DNA of 64,000 nt, taken from NCBI RefSeq assembly GCF_025698545.1, contig NC_068575.1, forward strand, positions 61,327,980-61,391,979, in the 5' to 3' direction. The notes beneath the pieces are model-generated. The model saw only the letters and a program-made list of their open reading frames with translations, searched no databases and was not told the origin of the DNA. The translations under genes and the position numbers were made by a program. Position 1 is the first letter of the stretch. Every line of letters starts with the position of its first letter. Source of the stretch: Gossypium raimondii (Eukaryota > Streptophyta > Magnoliopsida > Malvales > Malvaceae). Positions 47,501-59,700 of the stretch are shown piece after piece.

Positions 47501-48013
47501 AGCTTTGTGTGGATATTAAAGTTTTTCCATAAACAAATGATGGTGTGTCCATATATGTTGATAATTTTCATCTAAATTTATTCTACAGGCCATATTTTGT
47601 TATTGGATTACATCAAATTTGTTTTCCCTCTTATGGACTAGGTGAGTCCTTGAATTTCTTGTACCATGAAACAGGACTTACTATTTCTCAAGATTTTTAG
47701 GTATGTCTATATATCAGTCACCTCGAAACCTTTATCCCTTGCAGTGCTTAAGGCTCCCCGGGTTAAGAAGGCTTTAGGCATTCCTGAAATACCTGATCAA
47801 CCAGCAGCTACTGCATCACGACCTTCTATCGATCTGTATTCAGCTCTCAAACAAACTCTCCAACAAGCAAGAACAGCAGCAGAAGAATCTGCTTCTGTAT
47901 CTGCTGCACCAACAAAAGTATTGAACCGAAGCACACCTTCTTCGGCTGTCAATCAGCGGATTAAACATTTAGAGAAACAAGTAAAGGGAAAGAAGAAGAA
48001 CAAGAAGAGGTGA
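44533..48013 (+). CDS. OXA1: Mitochondrial inner-membrane insertase OXA1, copy 1, frameshifted in exon 8
   Basis: OXA1 inserts mitochondrially made and some imported proteins into the inner membrane. Exons: 44533-45008, 45466-45556, 46200-46247, 46416-46474, 46755-46830, 46912-47043, 47131-47238, 47589-47641, 47745-48013. The N-terminus is Arg-rich and presequence-like (MAFRRSICNRVTIMARR). Conserved blocks are GLNWWASIAAATLLIRGATLP, EYGVTPFTPLKG and WFTDLTTPDSLY (exons 1/2, 5 and 6). The exon 6 donor is GC (GAG|GCAAGT). Exon 8 is 53 nt against 55 in copy 2: TTTTCCCTCTTATGG where copy 2 has TTTTCCATCTCTTATGG. Without these 2 nt the frame meets TAA at 47749-47751, giving about 349 residues instead of about 437 and losing the end of the last helix and the matrix tail. 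No alternative splice site that restores frame was found. A sequence error is possible. Confidence 0.9.
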
Positions 48014-49610
48014 GAAATCTTTCGTCCCGGAAGTCAAAAATCATCGGTTATAATAATAATTAACATATATTACAGTTTGGCATCATATCTATTCTTTTTA
48101 GGCTCCATTGTTTGGGGCCATAGGAACCAAATGACAGTGACAGTGACAGTGAGTTTTTTTTTCTTCTTTTATCTAATACAGGAGTTAAAATTTCCTTTCC
48201 CCATAAATTTTCTTTTCAAAATAAAAACCAAGTAAATCACATATCGGAACGCTTAGGTCGATCTAAGGTGGGTTCCCCAATCATTTGAGGTCTCTTTCTC
48301 CATCTTTTCTCTTTTTAAGCCTATATTATTCAAATTTGGATGTGTCCGATACATGAATATAATTAACACGATTTATTTAATTTTTTCATATATTTAGAGA
48401 ATCGCATCTTTGTAATGAAAACAAGCGTACCGGACATGAAGTTCACATAGTTTAATGAATACTTTGAATAAGTGCTGGAAATGAAGTACAGATAGTTTAA
48501 TGAATACATGTAAGGCCATTGAATGCATGTAGGTTTACAACCAAGTACTTAAACGTCATTTTCTTCTCTGCCAAATCATCTTCAACTTCAATGGTATATT
48601 TATGTATAAGCAAAGCAATGTTGATTAGCTTTCATTATCCAAATCGAGGTACCTAATTAATCAATTTAATGACTGTTCATTCTGTTGGGACGGTTTGAGA
48701 AAGATAATTTTTAATTTAAGTTGGTCTAAATTATTTTTCTTTTTCGGGTAAAAAAATTGTTTTTTTTATGAACAATCTAATTAACATTTTAACAATAAAA
48801 TTATATTTAATTTTAACTATAAAATATAAATAGTAGGTAAAAATATTTTGTTAAATTAAGGTTCCTTATAATGTAATTGCTTTTAATTACATGGCTCCTA
48901 AGTGAGCAAATTTTTATTTCAAAATATCACATTAATAAATTTAAAAAAAAATCAGTGATACCAGTTGGATCTGACTTTTGAGATTTGAAAAATTAGAGAC
49001 TAGAATTTTTGAAAAAAAGTATAAAGGCTAAATTCTAAGTTTGTAAAGAGTTCAGGGACTTATGGCATATTTTAACCTAAAATAAAATACAGTTAAACGG
49101 CTTGAAATTGTGGTTCTACTACAACAATTCCAAAGATGTTAAAAGGCCGGCAGATTTCCCATTATCTATTGGGTTAAGTTCCTTTTACGAAACAAATCTA
49201 TTAGCCTTTATGATCGTCAATGGCGGCCCATTCTTCCTACAGCAAAAGGAGGGATATACGATACCACGCAAAAGGTACGCGGGAGGAAGAACGAAAACCA
49301 TGGGAATTAAACCTTGTTCTGTTCGATGGATGGCTTCTTCGTTTAAGCACCTGAGGAAACCTTTTCTCTTCTCAACACGAGATTTAACACGGTGATCATT
49401 TGATTCTTACTTTCATTTTTTTCTTTTTACTCTGTTTGAAATTCCCGGATTTTGGTTCATAAATCTTACTCTGCCACTTCTAAGTGATTGTTTGTGTTGA
49501 TCGGTAAATAACTGAATCTCGATGTCTTTATCTTGCTTTTATTATGTTTTAATTTTGATTATTCTGACTTTATTCTCATTTCGTTGGAGGGTTTTTAGTT
49601 ATTCGAATCA

Positions 49611-51422
49611 ATGGCGTTTAGGCGTAGTCTTTGCAATAGAGTAACCATAATGGCTAGACGATATCAACCATCGTTTGCCTACGTTCTCCATGAAGAGGAA
49701 CATATGTATGTTTTTTTTTTTTTAAGATTTTCATACGCCTTGTAAGCGACTTCAGTTTTGCAACTTACAGACTGCTCTCTTTTTCTCGTAGGTTGATTAA
49801 CAAAAAAGAAACTAATTTAATTTGTGTTAATCCTGCTGGCAACGAAGCCAAGCCTGGAGGAAATGTGGAAGTGGTTGGCAAGCAAGGTTTGGTGCCAGTT
49901 TCTTCTGTGTTCATGTTTTTTTTTTTGAACTACTTAATCTCTTCTTTTATCCACGTTTGTGCATACTCTTGGAGCAAGTTATCAATCCATGGATGTTTTT
50001 GTTTCTTTTATGATAGTAGGAATAAAAATTTAACAAATCTACCTATTTTTCTGTAGGATGTGAATTCCCTGTCGGTGGTTGAAGTTCAAAATGAAATTAA
50101 AAAGCTTTTCAAGGAGTAAGCAACTTTTCCATTTCGACTAGCAAATATGCCTGTTCAAAGTACTTTTCGTAATAAATTGCGTACCCTTTGGTTCCATGAT
50201 TGAAACCCACTAACATTAGTTAATTGGCTTTCTCTTAACTATCTGAAGAATCCTGGTTTGTAATTCCAGTCTAGTATTTTGTGACACCAATCTAGTTTCC
50301 GGTTGATCAAGCATGTACTTGATATAGTTGTTCGATTAAATGTCTATTTAACTGTTTTTATGAGACAATTTCATCGTTCACAGATATGGCTCGACACTAT
50401 TTACACCACTGATTGGGGTCTTTATTCGGTGGTCCATCTTTATCAGCTCTTACTTAGCTGTAAGACAAATGTTTTTGTATTATCCTTCTGTAAAGGATTA
50501 CTGGGTTTTGTCTTAATTGAATGTAGTTTTTACTCCAGATTACAACAATGGCTAAGAAAATGCCATCATTTAAATGCGGTGGAGCATATTGGTTTACGGA
50601 TCTCACTACTCCAGATAGTTTATACGTCTTTCCAATTTTGACAGCACTGAAATTTTTGATAACCGTAGAGGCAAGTGTACTTTTTTTCTCGATGATATTA
50701 AATTATGGAACAATGTTACAGTATACATTATTCTATTTTTTAATCGGATTTACTTAATATGTCTGCAGTGTAACATGCAAGATGGTATGGAAGGGAAACC
50801 TGCTGCTGCAACTAAGAAAATTGTGTCTAGTGTCCTTGCTGTTTTGACAGTTCCATTTACCATGAATTTCCCAAAGGTATTGTCAAAACAATATTAAGAT
50901 TCTTCTTACTCAATTTGGTCATCTCGGCTTTATATAACGGTGTGTTCATATGTTTACATGATGATAATTTTCATCTAAATTTATTCTACAGGCCATATTT
51001 TGTTATTGGATTACATCAAATTTGTTTTCCATCTCTTATGGACTAGGTGAGTCCTTGAGTTTCCTGTACCACGAGACAGGACTTGTTTTCTCTCGAGATT
51101 TTCGAGTATGTCTATATATCATTCACCTTAAACTTTATCCCTTGCAGTGCTTAAGGCTCCCGGGGTGAAGAAGGCTTTAGGCATTCCTAAAATACCTGAT
51201 CAACCAGCGGCTACTGCACGACGACCTTCTATCAATCTGTATTCAGTTCTCAAAAAAACTCTCCAACAAGCAAGAACAGCAGCAGAAGAAGAATCTGCCT
51301 CAGTATCTGCTGCACCAACAAAAGTATCGAACCGAAGCACACCTTCTTCTTCGGCTATCAATCAACGGATTAAACATTTAGAGAAACAAGTAAAGGGAAA
51401 GAATAATAACAAGAAGAGGTGA
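49611..51422 (+). pseudogene. OXA1 copy 2, 5'-deleted tandem duplicate
   Basis: The start and first 29 codons match copy 1 (MAFRRSLCNRVTIMARRYQP). Then the sequence jumps from exon 1 to intron 2 at a shared GAAGA, removing the rest of exon 1, intron 1, exon 2 and part of intron 2. Exon 3 is also damaged: the acceptor region 'gcagttaatgagg' of copy 1 reads 'gctggcaacgaagc'. In contrast, exons 4-9 (50057-50115, 50384-50459, 50539-50670, 50769-50876, 50992-51046, 51148-51422) keep the same lengths or phase, splice sites and open frame, ending KGKNNNKKR. Exon 8 has the normal frame (SISYGLVLK). Exon 5 has radical changes (TPLIG for TPLKG, RWS for QGP), which suggests relaxed constraint. It cannot make a normal OXA1 alone. 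Confidence 0.88.
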
Positions 51423-52130
51423 CCCGGAAGTCGAAAATCACCCGTTATAAATCTTGTTAGGCTCCATTGTTTGGGGCCATAGGAACCAAGTGACAGACAC
51501 AGTTTTTTTTCTTCTTTTATCTAATTCAGGATCCTTTTCCCATGATTTTCCTTTTCAAATAAAAACAAGTAAATCACATATAGGAAGGCGTAGGTCGAGT
51601 TAAGGTCGTTTCCCTGAATCACATGAGGTCTCTCTCCAATTTTTTTTAGCCTATGTTACTCAAATTTGGGTATGTCCAATACAAGAATATAATTAACACG
51701 ATTTCTTTAAATTTTTCATATATTTGGAGAATACTGATATCCACGTATATAATGAAAACAAGTGCGCCGGACATGAAGTACACATTGTTTAATGAATACA
51801 TTGAATAAGTGCTGTAATTGAAGTACAGATAGTGTAATAAATACATGGAAGGCCATTGAATGCAGGTAGGTTCCAACCAAGTACTTAAAGGTCATTTTCT
51901 TCTCTGCCAAATCATCTTCCACTTGCATTATCCAAATCGAGATACCTAATTAATCAATTTAATGACTGTTCATTTGAGTTGGGACCGTTTGAGCAAGATA
52001 ATTTTAAATTTAAGTTGGTCTAAATTATTTTTTTTCTCGGGTAGAAAAAATTAGTTTTTTTTATTAACAATCTAATTAACATTTTAATAATAAACTTATA
52101 TTTAAATTTAACTAGGTAAAAATATTTTTG

Positions 52131-53739
52131 ATATTTTATTATTTTAAATAATAATTAAATTATTTAAATGTGATTCAAATGAGTTTATATAATATATATA
52201 TCAAAATTGTTCAAATTGCAACTCGAGTTAACTCAATCTATTATTAAAATGCATCTGTTATGATGGGATGTTAAGTAAACTGGTTTTTCTTTAATAATGA
52301 TACTTAACAAAACTTAATGTCAGCTCTTCGAGGCACTTAAAAAGTTTGTGAAAATTCTTTCTTCTCCTTCTCTTAGAAACAAAACGATAAAGTAGTACCA
52401 TCATAAGGGAAGTAACAGAACTTAATGGTAGAGTGATCACTTTGTAATAAAACGATAACGTAAGTGACTAAACGTAAAATTTTAAACATAAATAACTAAA
52501 ATATTATCTGAGACAAACAAAATTGACTATTTTTATAGTTTACCTGTAATTTTTCTTTTAAACGGTACACATAATAATTTTTAATATACTAATATTCTCA
52601 CTTAATAAAATCTTAAAAACTCATTTATTCTATATTTGATATATAAAAATAAAAACACAACAGTATCAAATTTAATCTTACTAACTAAACACAAATGTTT
52701 TGTGGGAAAAAAAATAATAAACACAAATGTTTTATCGATTCATCAAGTGACTAATATTGTTTTTATTAGATTTAATTATAAAATATACAAATATTAATAT
52801 ACTAAACTTTTTCTTAAAAAAAAAAACAGCATTTGGGTTGGACCTGGGGCAGTCTATACTCAGTTTCTGGTAAAATTCCAAAAATTTCAGGTTGCCGTCT
52901 TGACATTTTTTCATGAAAAAGAACATAGGTTAAAAATGGAAAAAATCCTTGAATTAATTCTGAAAAACCATTTTACTAATTTTAAATATTTTTAAAATTA
53001 TTTCTATGTTAATATTTATTTATATAATTTAAATTAAATATATGAATAATTATTTGGTATGAAAAATTTTTATTTGACAATATTTCTTGTTTATTTATTT
53101 TTTAATTTTAAATTTTAATTACAACTTAAGGGCACATGACAAAATTTTAACCTTGCGGAGTTATCTTTCTATCATTAGACTCTCGTGTTTTGTCTAGTGG
53201 TTAAGAGGTGTTCACCCATAAGATCCATCAAGGTTTTTAAAATTAGATTAATAGTGAAACCGGTTAGATCATTGGTTTAATTAACAAATCATATATAAAA
53301 ATATTAAAAATCTGGTTGGACCATTCAATTTAACCAGTTTTTTTCCACTTCAACCGATCTATATTAGTTTTTGGTCAATCAGTTCAGAATTAACTTATTC
53401 TTAATTAAATTAATCTAACTAACCGATCCAATTCAAAAATGTTAAGACCTATCTGAATTAGTTACTTCGAGGGAGTAAATGAGTAGGCTTTTGTTGGAGG
53501 GACCAAATAAATTTTCTAAATATATATTATGAATAAAATATTTTATTATAAACTTATTTTAAAAATGAAAGCCTTAACAAAATAAACAAAACCCGTCATT
53601 TTTCATCTTGCTGATTACCCAAGGCACCTATCTTTTCTTTTGGCATTATATATTTATACGTGATATAAACAATTAAAAAAGAGAGAATATATAAAAGAAA
53701 GTAGTTACGTGGTTTCAGATACTAACCATTGTGATCAAA
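52131..53739. other. AT-rich spacer and LACS promoter side
   Basis: No gene is supported. Near 53170-53215 the words 'gtctagtggttaagaggtgt' resemble an internal Pol III A box as in tRNA-derived SINEs, but no B box or end is visible. The stretch next to 53740 is the likely leader of the acyl-CoA synthetase gene. Confidence 0.35.
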
Positions 53740-56700
53740 ATGGCTGAGGAGAAGAATTATATAATAAAGGTAGAGGAAGGGAAGGCCGCCACCGATGAAA
53801 GACCGTCGATCGGCCCCGTTTATCGCAGTAGTTTTGCCGAGAATGGTTTCCCTGCTCCGATTCCTGGAATGGAAAGTTGTTGGGACATTTTCCGGTTAGA
53901 ATTTAGCTTCTTTTTTTTGTCTCTTTCTTTTTTGTTTTAATAATCTTTTGCATGGTTGATATTGCTAAGAAAATAAGGAAACTAATTTACTGTTTATTTT
54001 TCCTTTGTTTGATTTCATCTGGCTTTGGAATTTTGCTTATTTCGAATTTTCGGTGTTGTTATCTTTTTGAAATAATGTAGATCTTTTAATTTGTTTGCCT
54101 GTGCATTTAAATTTCACTCTCTGTTTGGCGATGGATGCAAGAAACATTACATTTTACGGATCATGAGATTTCATTATTTTACCGAAATGCATAATGTTTG
54201 AAAATTTGGATTTAAAATACTCGGATGGATCAAGATAACGAGATTTCCAGGCTTCTAGTTGAATGATCGATGGCTTTCATTCAACTCATTGTAGAACTGC
54301 AAAACTAAAATTTATATTATGGATAGTAGTAATTATTTCGATTTTGGTTGCTCGCTGTTTATGTGATGTGGAGATCAGAACTTTCTGCTAATTTAGAACT
54401 TAGCTTATGATCCATGTATGATTGAACTTGTTAACTAACTAATACAGCTCGTATTTTTTATGCTACCAAAAAAAAGTGATATTCTGGTACTTTTGTCACT
54501 ATGATTCATACTTCATCTTCTCCTTGCAGAATGTCAGTTGAGAAATATCCTAACCACCATATGCTCGGTCACCGGCAGATTGTGGATGGGAAAGTATGTT
54601 GTCAGCCATCCACTGCGGATTTATTTTTTATTTAAATTTTTTTGCTTTTACTGCCGACCTTGGCTTTTAGTTCGTGTATCTAAATTTATAGGCTTCCACT
54701 GCAGGCTGGAAAATATGTGTGGCAAACTTACAAACAAGTTTACGACATTGTAATGAAAGTAGGAAATTCCATTCGGAGTTGTGGTGTTGAGGAGGTAATG
54801 CACTAAGTTTTTTATTATTCTAAAAGTTTATGTGTATTTTTACAAATTTCATGGTTTTTATTTTTGTTTACAGGGAGGAAAGTGTGGTATATATGGTGCC
54901 AATTGCCCAGAGTGGATAATGACCATGGAGGTATTGTTATTCTGAAATGTCTTTGTCTGACTTAGTTTCTCCTGAGCATACTCTTCGCTAACTAAAAGCT
55001 TGTCGTCCAAAAAGTTTACTGATGCATCAACATTGATGCAGGCCTGCAATGCTCATGGACTCTCTTGTGTTCCTTTATATGACACTTTAGGTATTTCTTC
55101 TTGAGGACCTACAAAAGTATGCTTTATATTTTGTTAAATCAGTACTTTCTGCAAACAACAAGCTCATGTGTGTTATCTAAACTTCCTCTTTTTTGAACCT
55201 GGTTTAGCATGTTATTTGTAACATCTTTAAAGTCTTTTAATGATGAGTGTATCTCAATGCCACTGCATACTGCTAATGATTGTTTGATCCTTTGTCATAT
55301 ATATTATAGGTGCTGGTGCTGTGGAGTTTATCATATGCCATGCAGAAGTTTCAATTGCTTTTGTAGAGGAAAAGAAGATTGCTGAAGTAAGCATAGTTAC
55401 ATATATCTATATTTGGAACCCTAGGATTGTTATGGGATGTGGGAATATTGGGAGAAAATATTTTTTATTTCTCGGTATAGAATATAAATAAGATATCTGT
55501 TTACCGAATGGATTTCTAGTTCTTTACTTTCAGCATTTGCTTCTGTATATGCTTTTCTCAGTTTTCTTAGGTGCTCATCTCAGAATTTATAGGTAAATGG
55601 TTTTTTCTCATGTAAGGTTTCTCTTTGCCCTTTCAGCTGTTTAAAACATTTCCAAACTCAACAAAATACTTGAGAAGTAAGTCATTTGTTTATTTACTTT
55701 TGGTGGAGGGGGTGGATGGGATACTGTTATTAAATTGTGTTAGAAATAATTTATGTGCATATACATTTGCAATGCAGCAATTATTAGCTTTGGGAAGGTA
55801 ACACCTGAGCAGAAGGCAGAAGCTGAGAAGCAGGGTTTGGCAATATTTACTTGGGAAGAATTTTTGCAACTGGTAGGCTACTTTCTTTGTTATCTCCTCT
55901 TGAATCATCAGTAAATAATTTTACACTGCTGAGTTAAGTGTCTTTTTTAGTTATGAGATCAGAGAAAGGCAGATATAGCTGTAGAAGAAAAGCTTTCTGA
56001 CATTGCATTGCAAATCTCTCGTATAAGCCAAGGCTCCTTGTAATTTTCTTGCGTGGTCCTGTTTCTTATGTCCTGGATTTCTGGAAACAATTTTCCATAC
56101 ATAACTTGTAGACTAGCAAAATTGATGAATACTTGATAATTTTAGCATCTTGATTTTATATGTGAGTTGGCATTTTCTATGTATTCATTCTGGTTTAGGA
56201 TGCTGAAGGAATTTTCCAGTACTGTTATTGTAGATATTATTTGATAACCATGGCTCATGCATGTTGAATAAATGTTTAATTGGATCATAATTTAACACTT
56301 AGATTACCACTGATTCTGATATAAGTTCTGATGTCTGTTTCTTGCAGGGAGAAAATAAACAATATGATCTTCCTATAAAGAAGAAAACTGATATCTGCAC
56401 GATAATGTATACTAGTGGAACAACTGGTGATCCCAAGGGAGTATTGATTTCAAATGAAAGTATCATTACTCTTTTAGCAGCGGTGGATTGTCTGCTAGGA
56501 CGTGTAAATGAAGAGGTTATCTTTTCGTTTAATTTCCTGATTCCTAGACACACAGTTTCACCAGTCACTTTGACCTGTCTGTTCTTTTTCCCCACACTAA
56601 AATGAGTATGATTTTTCTCTTTTTTGCTTTCCCTCTCTAATTTGGTTGTTTCTTGTGCAATTTTACAGTTGACTATGAATGATGTTTATATTTCTTATCT

Positions 56701-59700
56701 TCCTCTTGCACATATCTTTGACCGGGTGATTGAGGAGTTATTTATTTCTCACGGTGCCTCAATAGGATTCTGGCGTGGGGTGAGCCTGTATTTTTTATAC
56801 TGTTTCAACTAGTAAGAGTTTATTCCAATTGGTAATTACTTATTTGTCACATCTTCAGGACGTGAAACTATTACTTGAAGATATTGGGGAGCTAAAGCCA
56901 AGTGTCTTCTGCGCTGTTCCTCGTGTGCTGGATAGAATCTATTCAGGTAAACTTTCTTATGTTCCCGATTGTAGTGCAGAGATTGACTTCCAGCATTCTT
57001 TCTAAACATGTATAAAGATATTGAATAAGATTGTATAATCTGGTTAGGCAATTTCATTTTGGTTTGTTTATGAAGGTTACAATAAACAATCTTGAACAAG
57101 TACTTGAAAACTCGTCTTAATTGATTTATTTTTGAAACTCTCATAGTTAAATTCTTTCAAAATTATTTTTTCTATGCCTCTTGTATATAATTTAGCAAGC
57201 AAAATGAACTTTATTGATTCTCTTTAATTTTAAAGCGCACACACAAACACATATATGCAACTTTCTTCTTTTTTTCAAGCAGACTCATTCAATGCATTAT
57301 CACTATCAGCTCTGAAACTCATAATTTTTGTATCTTGTTAGGTTTACAACAAAAGATTTCTGAGGGAGGCTTATTGAAAAAGACCTTGTTTAATGTGGCA
57401 TATTCATTGTAAGTTACTTTTCAGTTTGCTTCTGTGAAGCAATTCATGGTATCTGCTGGCTGCTAGTAAGTGATGGAAAGAGGGTTAAACAAGTAATTAG
57501 TTTCACCACCACAGACTCGCTGGAATTAAGAACAAAGAATATTTGCTTCTATACAATATGGCCATCCTTTTTCGTAGTTAGACAAAACTAGATTTATCTC
57601 AATCCTTTTGGGCATTAAACATTATCATGAGCTTTTGCATTAGTTGATATTCATTTGCAGTATGTCCTTTCATTTCTTGTTACTATGTTTAGCCAATTTT
57701 GATTAGTGTTTGTTCACTTAGGTTTTAATTATTTCTGTTGAATCCAGTTTATTTCCCATATCTCTGCATTGCTGTCTGGTTCTGACATCTATGATAACCT
57801 CTACAGCAAATTCTACAACATGAGAAATGGCTCCAAACATGCAGAGGCATCTCCATTTTCTGACAGAATTGTATTCAGTCAGGTGACGGAAGTCTTACTC
57901 GTTAAAAAGAATACGTACAAGGCTCCTTACATATATTGGTTGAAAGCCAACAGAAATCCTGTCGACTACTTTGATCTCATTCATATTCATAATTTTGTCA
58001 GGTAAAAGAAAGATTGGGAGGGAATTTGAGGATTATTCTCTCTGGAGCAGCACCTCTTTCTTCTCACGTGGAAGAGTTCCTACGAGTAGTGGCATGTTGT
58101 CATGTGATGCAAGGATATGGTATACTGTCCTTGAAATTAGCCTCTTTACATCTGATAATTCCTTCTTTACTGATTGTGTGCAGACTTGCTACAACATAAA
58201 CGCTTATCTATTTTATATTAATCCGAATGTAGGTTTGACAGAGACTTGTGCTGGAACTTTTGTCTCATTACCACATGAGTTGTCAATGCTTGGTACTGTG
58301 GGGCCTCCAGTACCAAATGTGGATGTACGCCTAGAATCTGTTCCTGAAATGGGATATGATGCCCTTGCAAGCACACCACGAGGTGAAATTTGTCTCAAGG
58401 GAACAACATTGTTCTCAGGGTACTTCAAACGTGAAGACCTCACCAAGGAGGTCATGATTGATGGGTGGTTTCACACAGGTTGCTGATACTTATCTCTTTT
58501 TAAGTTGAGGTTCTCCGTATCATTAGCTTATCTCCAATTTAAGGACCTTTCATCTTTGTGCATTAGGGGATATTGGTGAGTGGCAACCAAATGGAAGTAT
58601 GAAAGTTATTGATCGAAAGAAGAACATCTTTAAGCTTTCACAAGGTGAATATGTTGCTGTCGAGAACCTGGAGAATGTTTATGGTTGTGTTTCTGATATT
58701 GAATCGGTATGCCTTTTTTCCCATCTCAATACATCAGTATGCACTGTTTGTTGTTGTTCCTATGTAAGAGTGTAGGCATAAACTGAACCAGTAACTAAAT
58801 GTTGAAAAACTGGCATTGAACACAACGGCAGGCAATTGAACATTCTTTTTCGGATGTCAATCCTATGATTGTAGTCCTTCATTAGCTCTATGTTTCAACT
58901 CTTTTATATCACATCTTTGTCAATTTCAGATATGGGTTTATGGGAACAGCTTTGAGTCCTACCTTGTTGCGGTTGTTAACCCAAATAAGCAAGCACTTGA
59001 ACGCTGGGCTGCTGACAATGGTGTAAGTGGTGACTTTGAAACCATCTGTAAAGATCCAAAGGCCAAAGAGTACATACTTGGAGAGCTTACAAGGACTGGC
59101 AAAGAGAAACAGGTTTGTCATTTGATGGTTTCTCCGGTTTCATGAAATATGAGTTCACTACTGTTACAAGTAATTACATTTCTTTATACTAGATAGGAAA
59201 GGAAAATCGGAAATTAAACTTATATCCTTACGCAGCTTAAAGGTTTTGAATTTATAAAAGCTGTCCATCTCGACCATGTACCGTTTGACATGGACCGCGA
59301 CCTTCTCACCCCAACATTTAAGAAGAAAAGGCCTCAATTGCTCAAGTATTATCAGGTACCTTCATTTTTTGCTCGCACTTCTTTTCTAGATTTGACGATA
59401 TGAAAACATGACATAAACACAACGCATTTTGGTACATTTATTGTACTCATATTTAGGATCATGACACATAATAATTTGTATTGAATTTATACTCTCACGG
59501 TTTACACGAAAAGAACATGAGCTAAGGGATGTATACAGGAATTAAACATTCATTTTTTGCTCGGGTTTCTTTTCTAGATTTGACGATATGAAAACATGAC
59601 ATAAACACAACGCATTTTGGTACATTTATTGTACTCATATTTAGGATCTTGACACAATAATTTGTATTGAATTTATACTCTCACGGTTTACACGAAAAGA

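Larger units (their letters stand above)
43771..52130 (+). repeat. Tandem segmental duplication containing OXA1
   Basis: Unit 1 (about 43771-48845) and unit 2 (about 48846-52130) share upstream DNA, the gene and about 700 bp of downstream DNA. Upstream matches include the 'ggccggcagatttcccatta' stretch at 44067 and 49145; downstream matches include 'ttgtttggggccataggaac' at about 48109 and 51469. The left boundary falls inside the MITE at 43637-44006, since unit 2 has only its right half. Unit 2 is shorter mainly through a 1,444-bp deletion and an intron 7 loss of roughly 230 bp. Small differences run throughout, so the event is not very recent. Confidence 0.88.

Noticed and set aside
49102-49395. 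97-codon + strand frame upstream of OXA1 copy 2
   Set aside because: It lies in the duplicated upstream and leader region; the matching region before copy 1 does not keep the frame, so it is not a conserved gene.
53170-53215. Second tRNA gene suggested by 'tagtggttaagaggtgttc'
   Set aside because: Only an A-box-like word is present; no anticodon or T arm can be folded.
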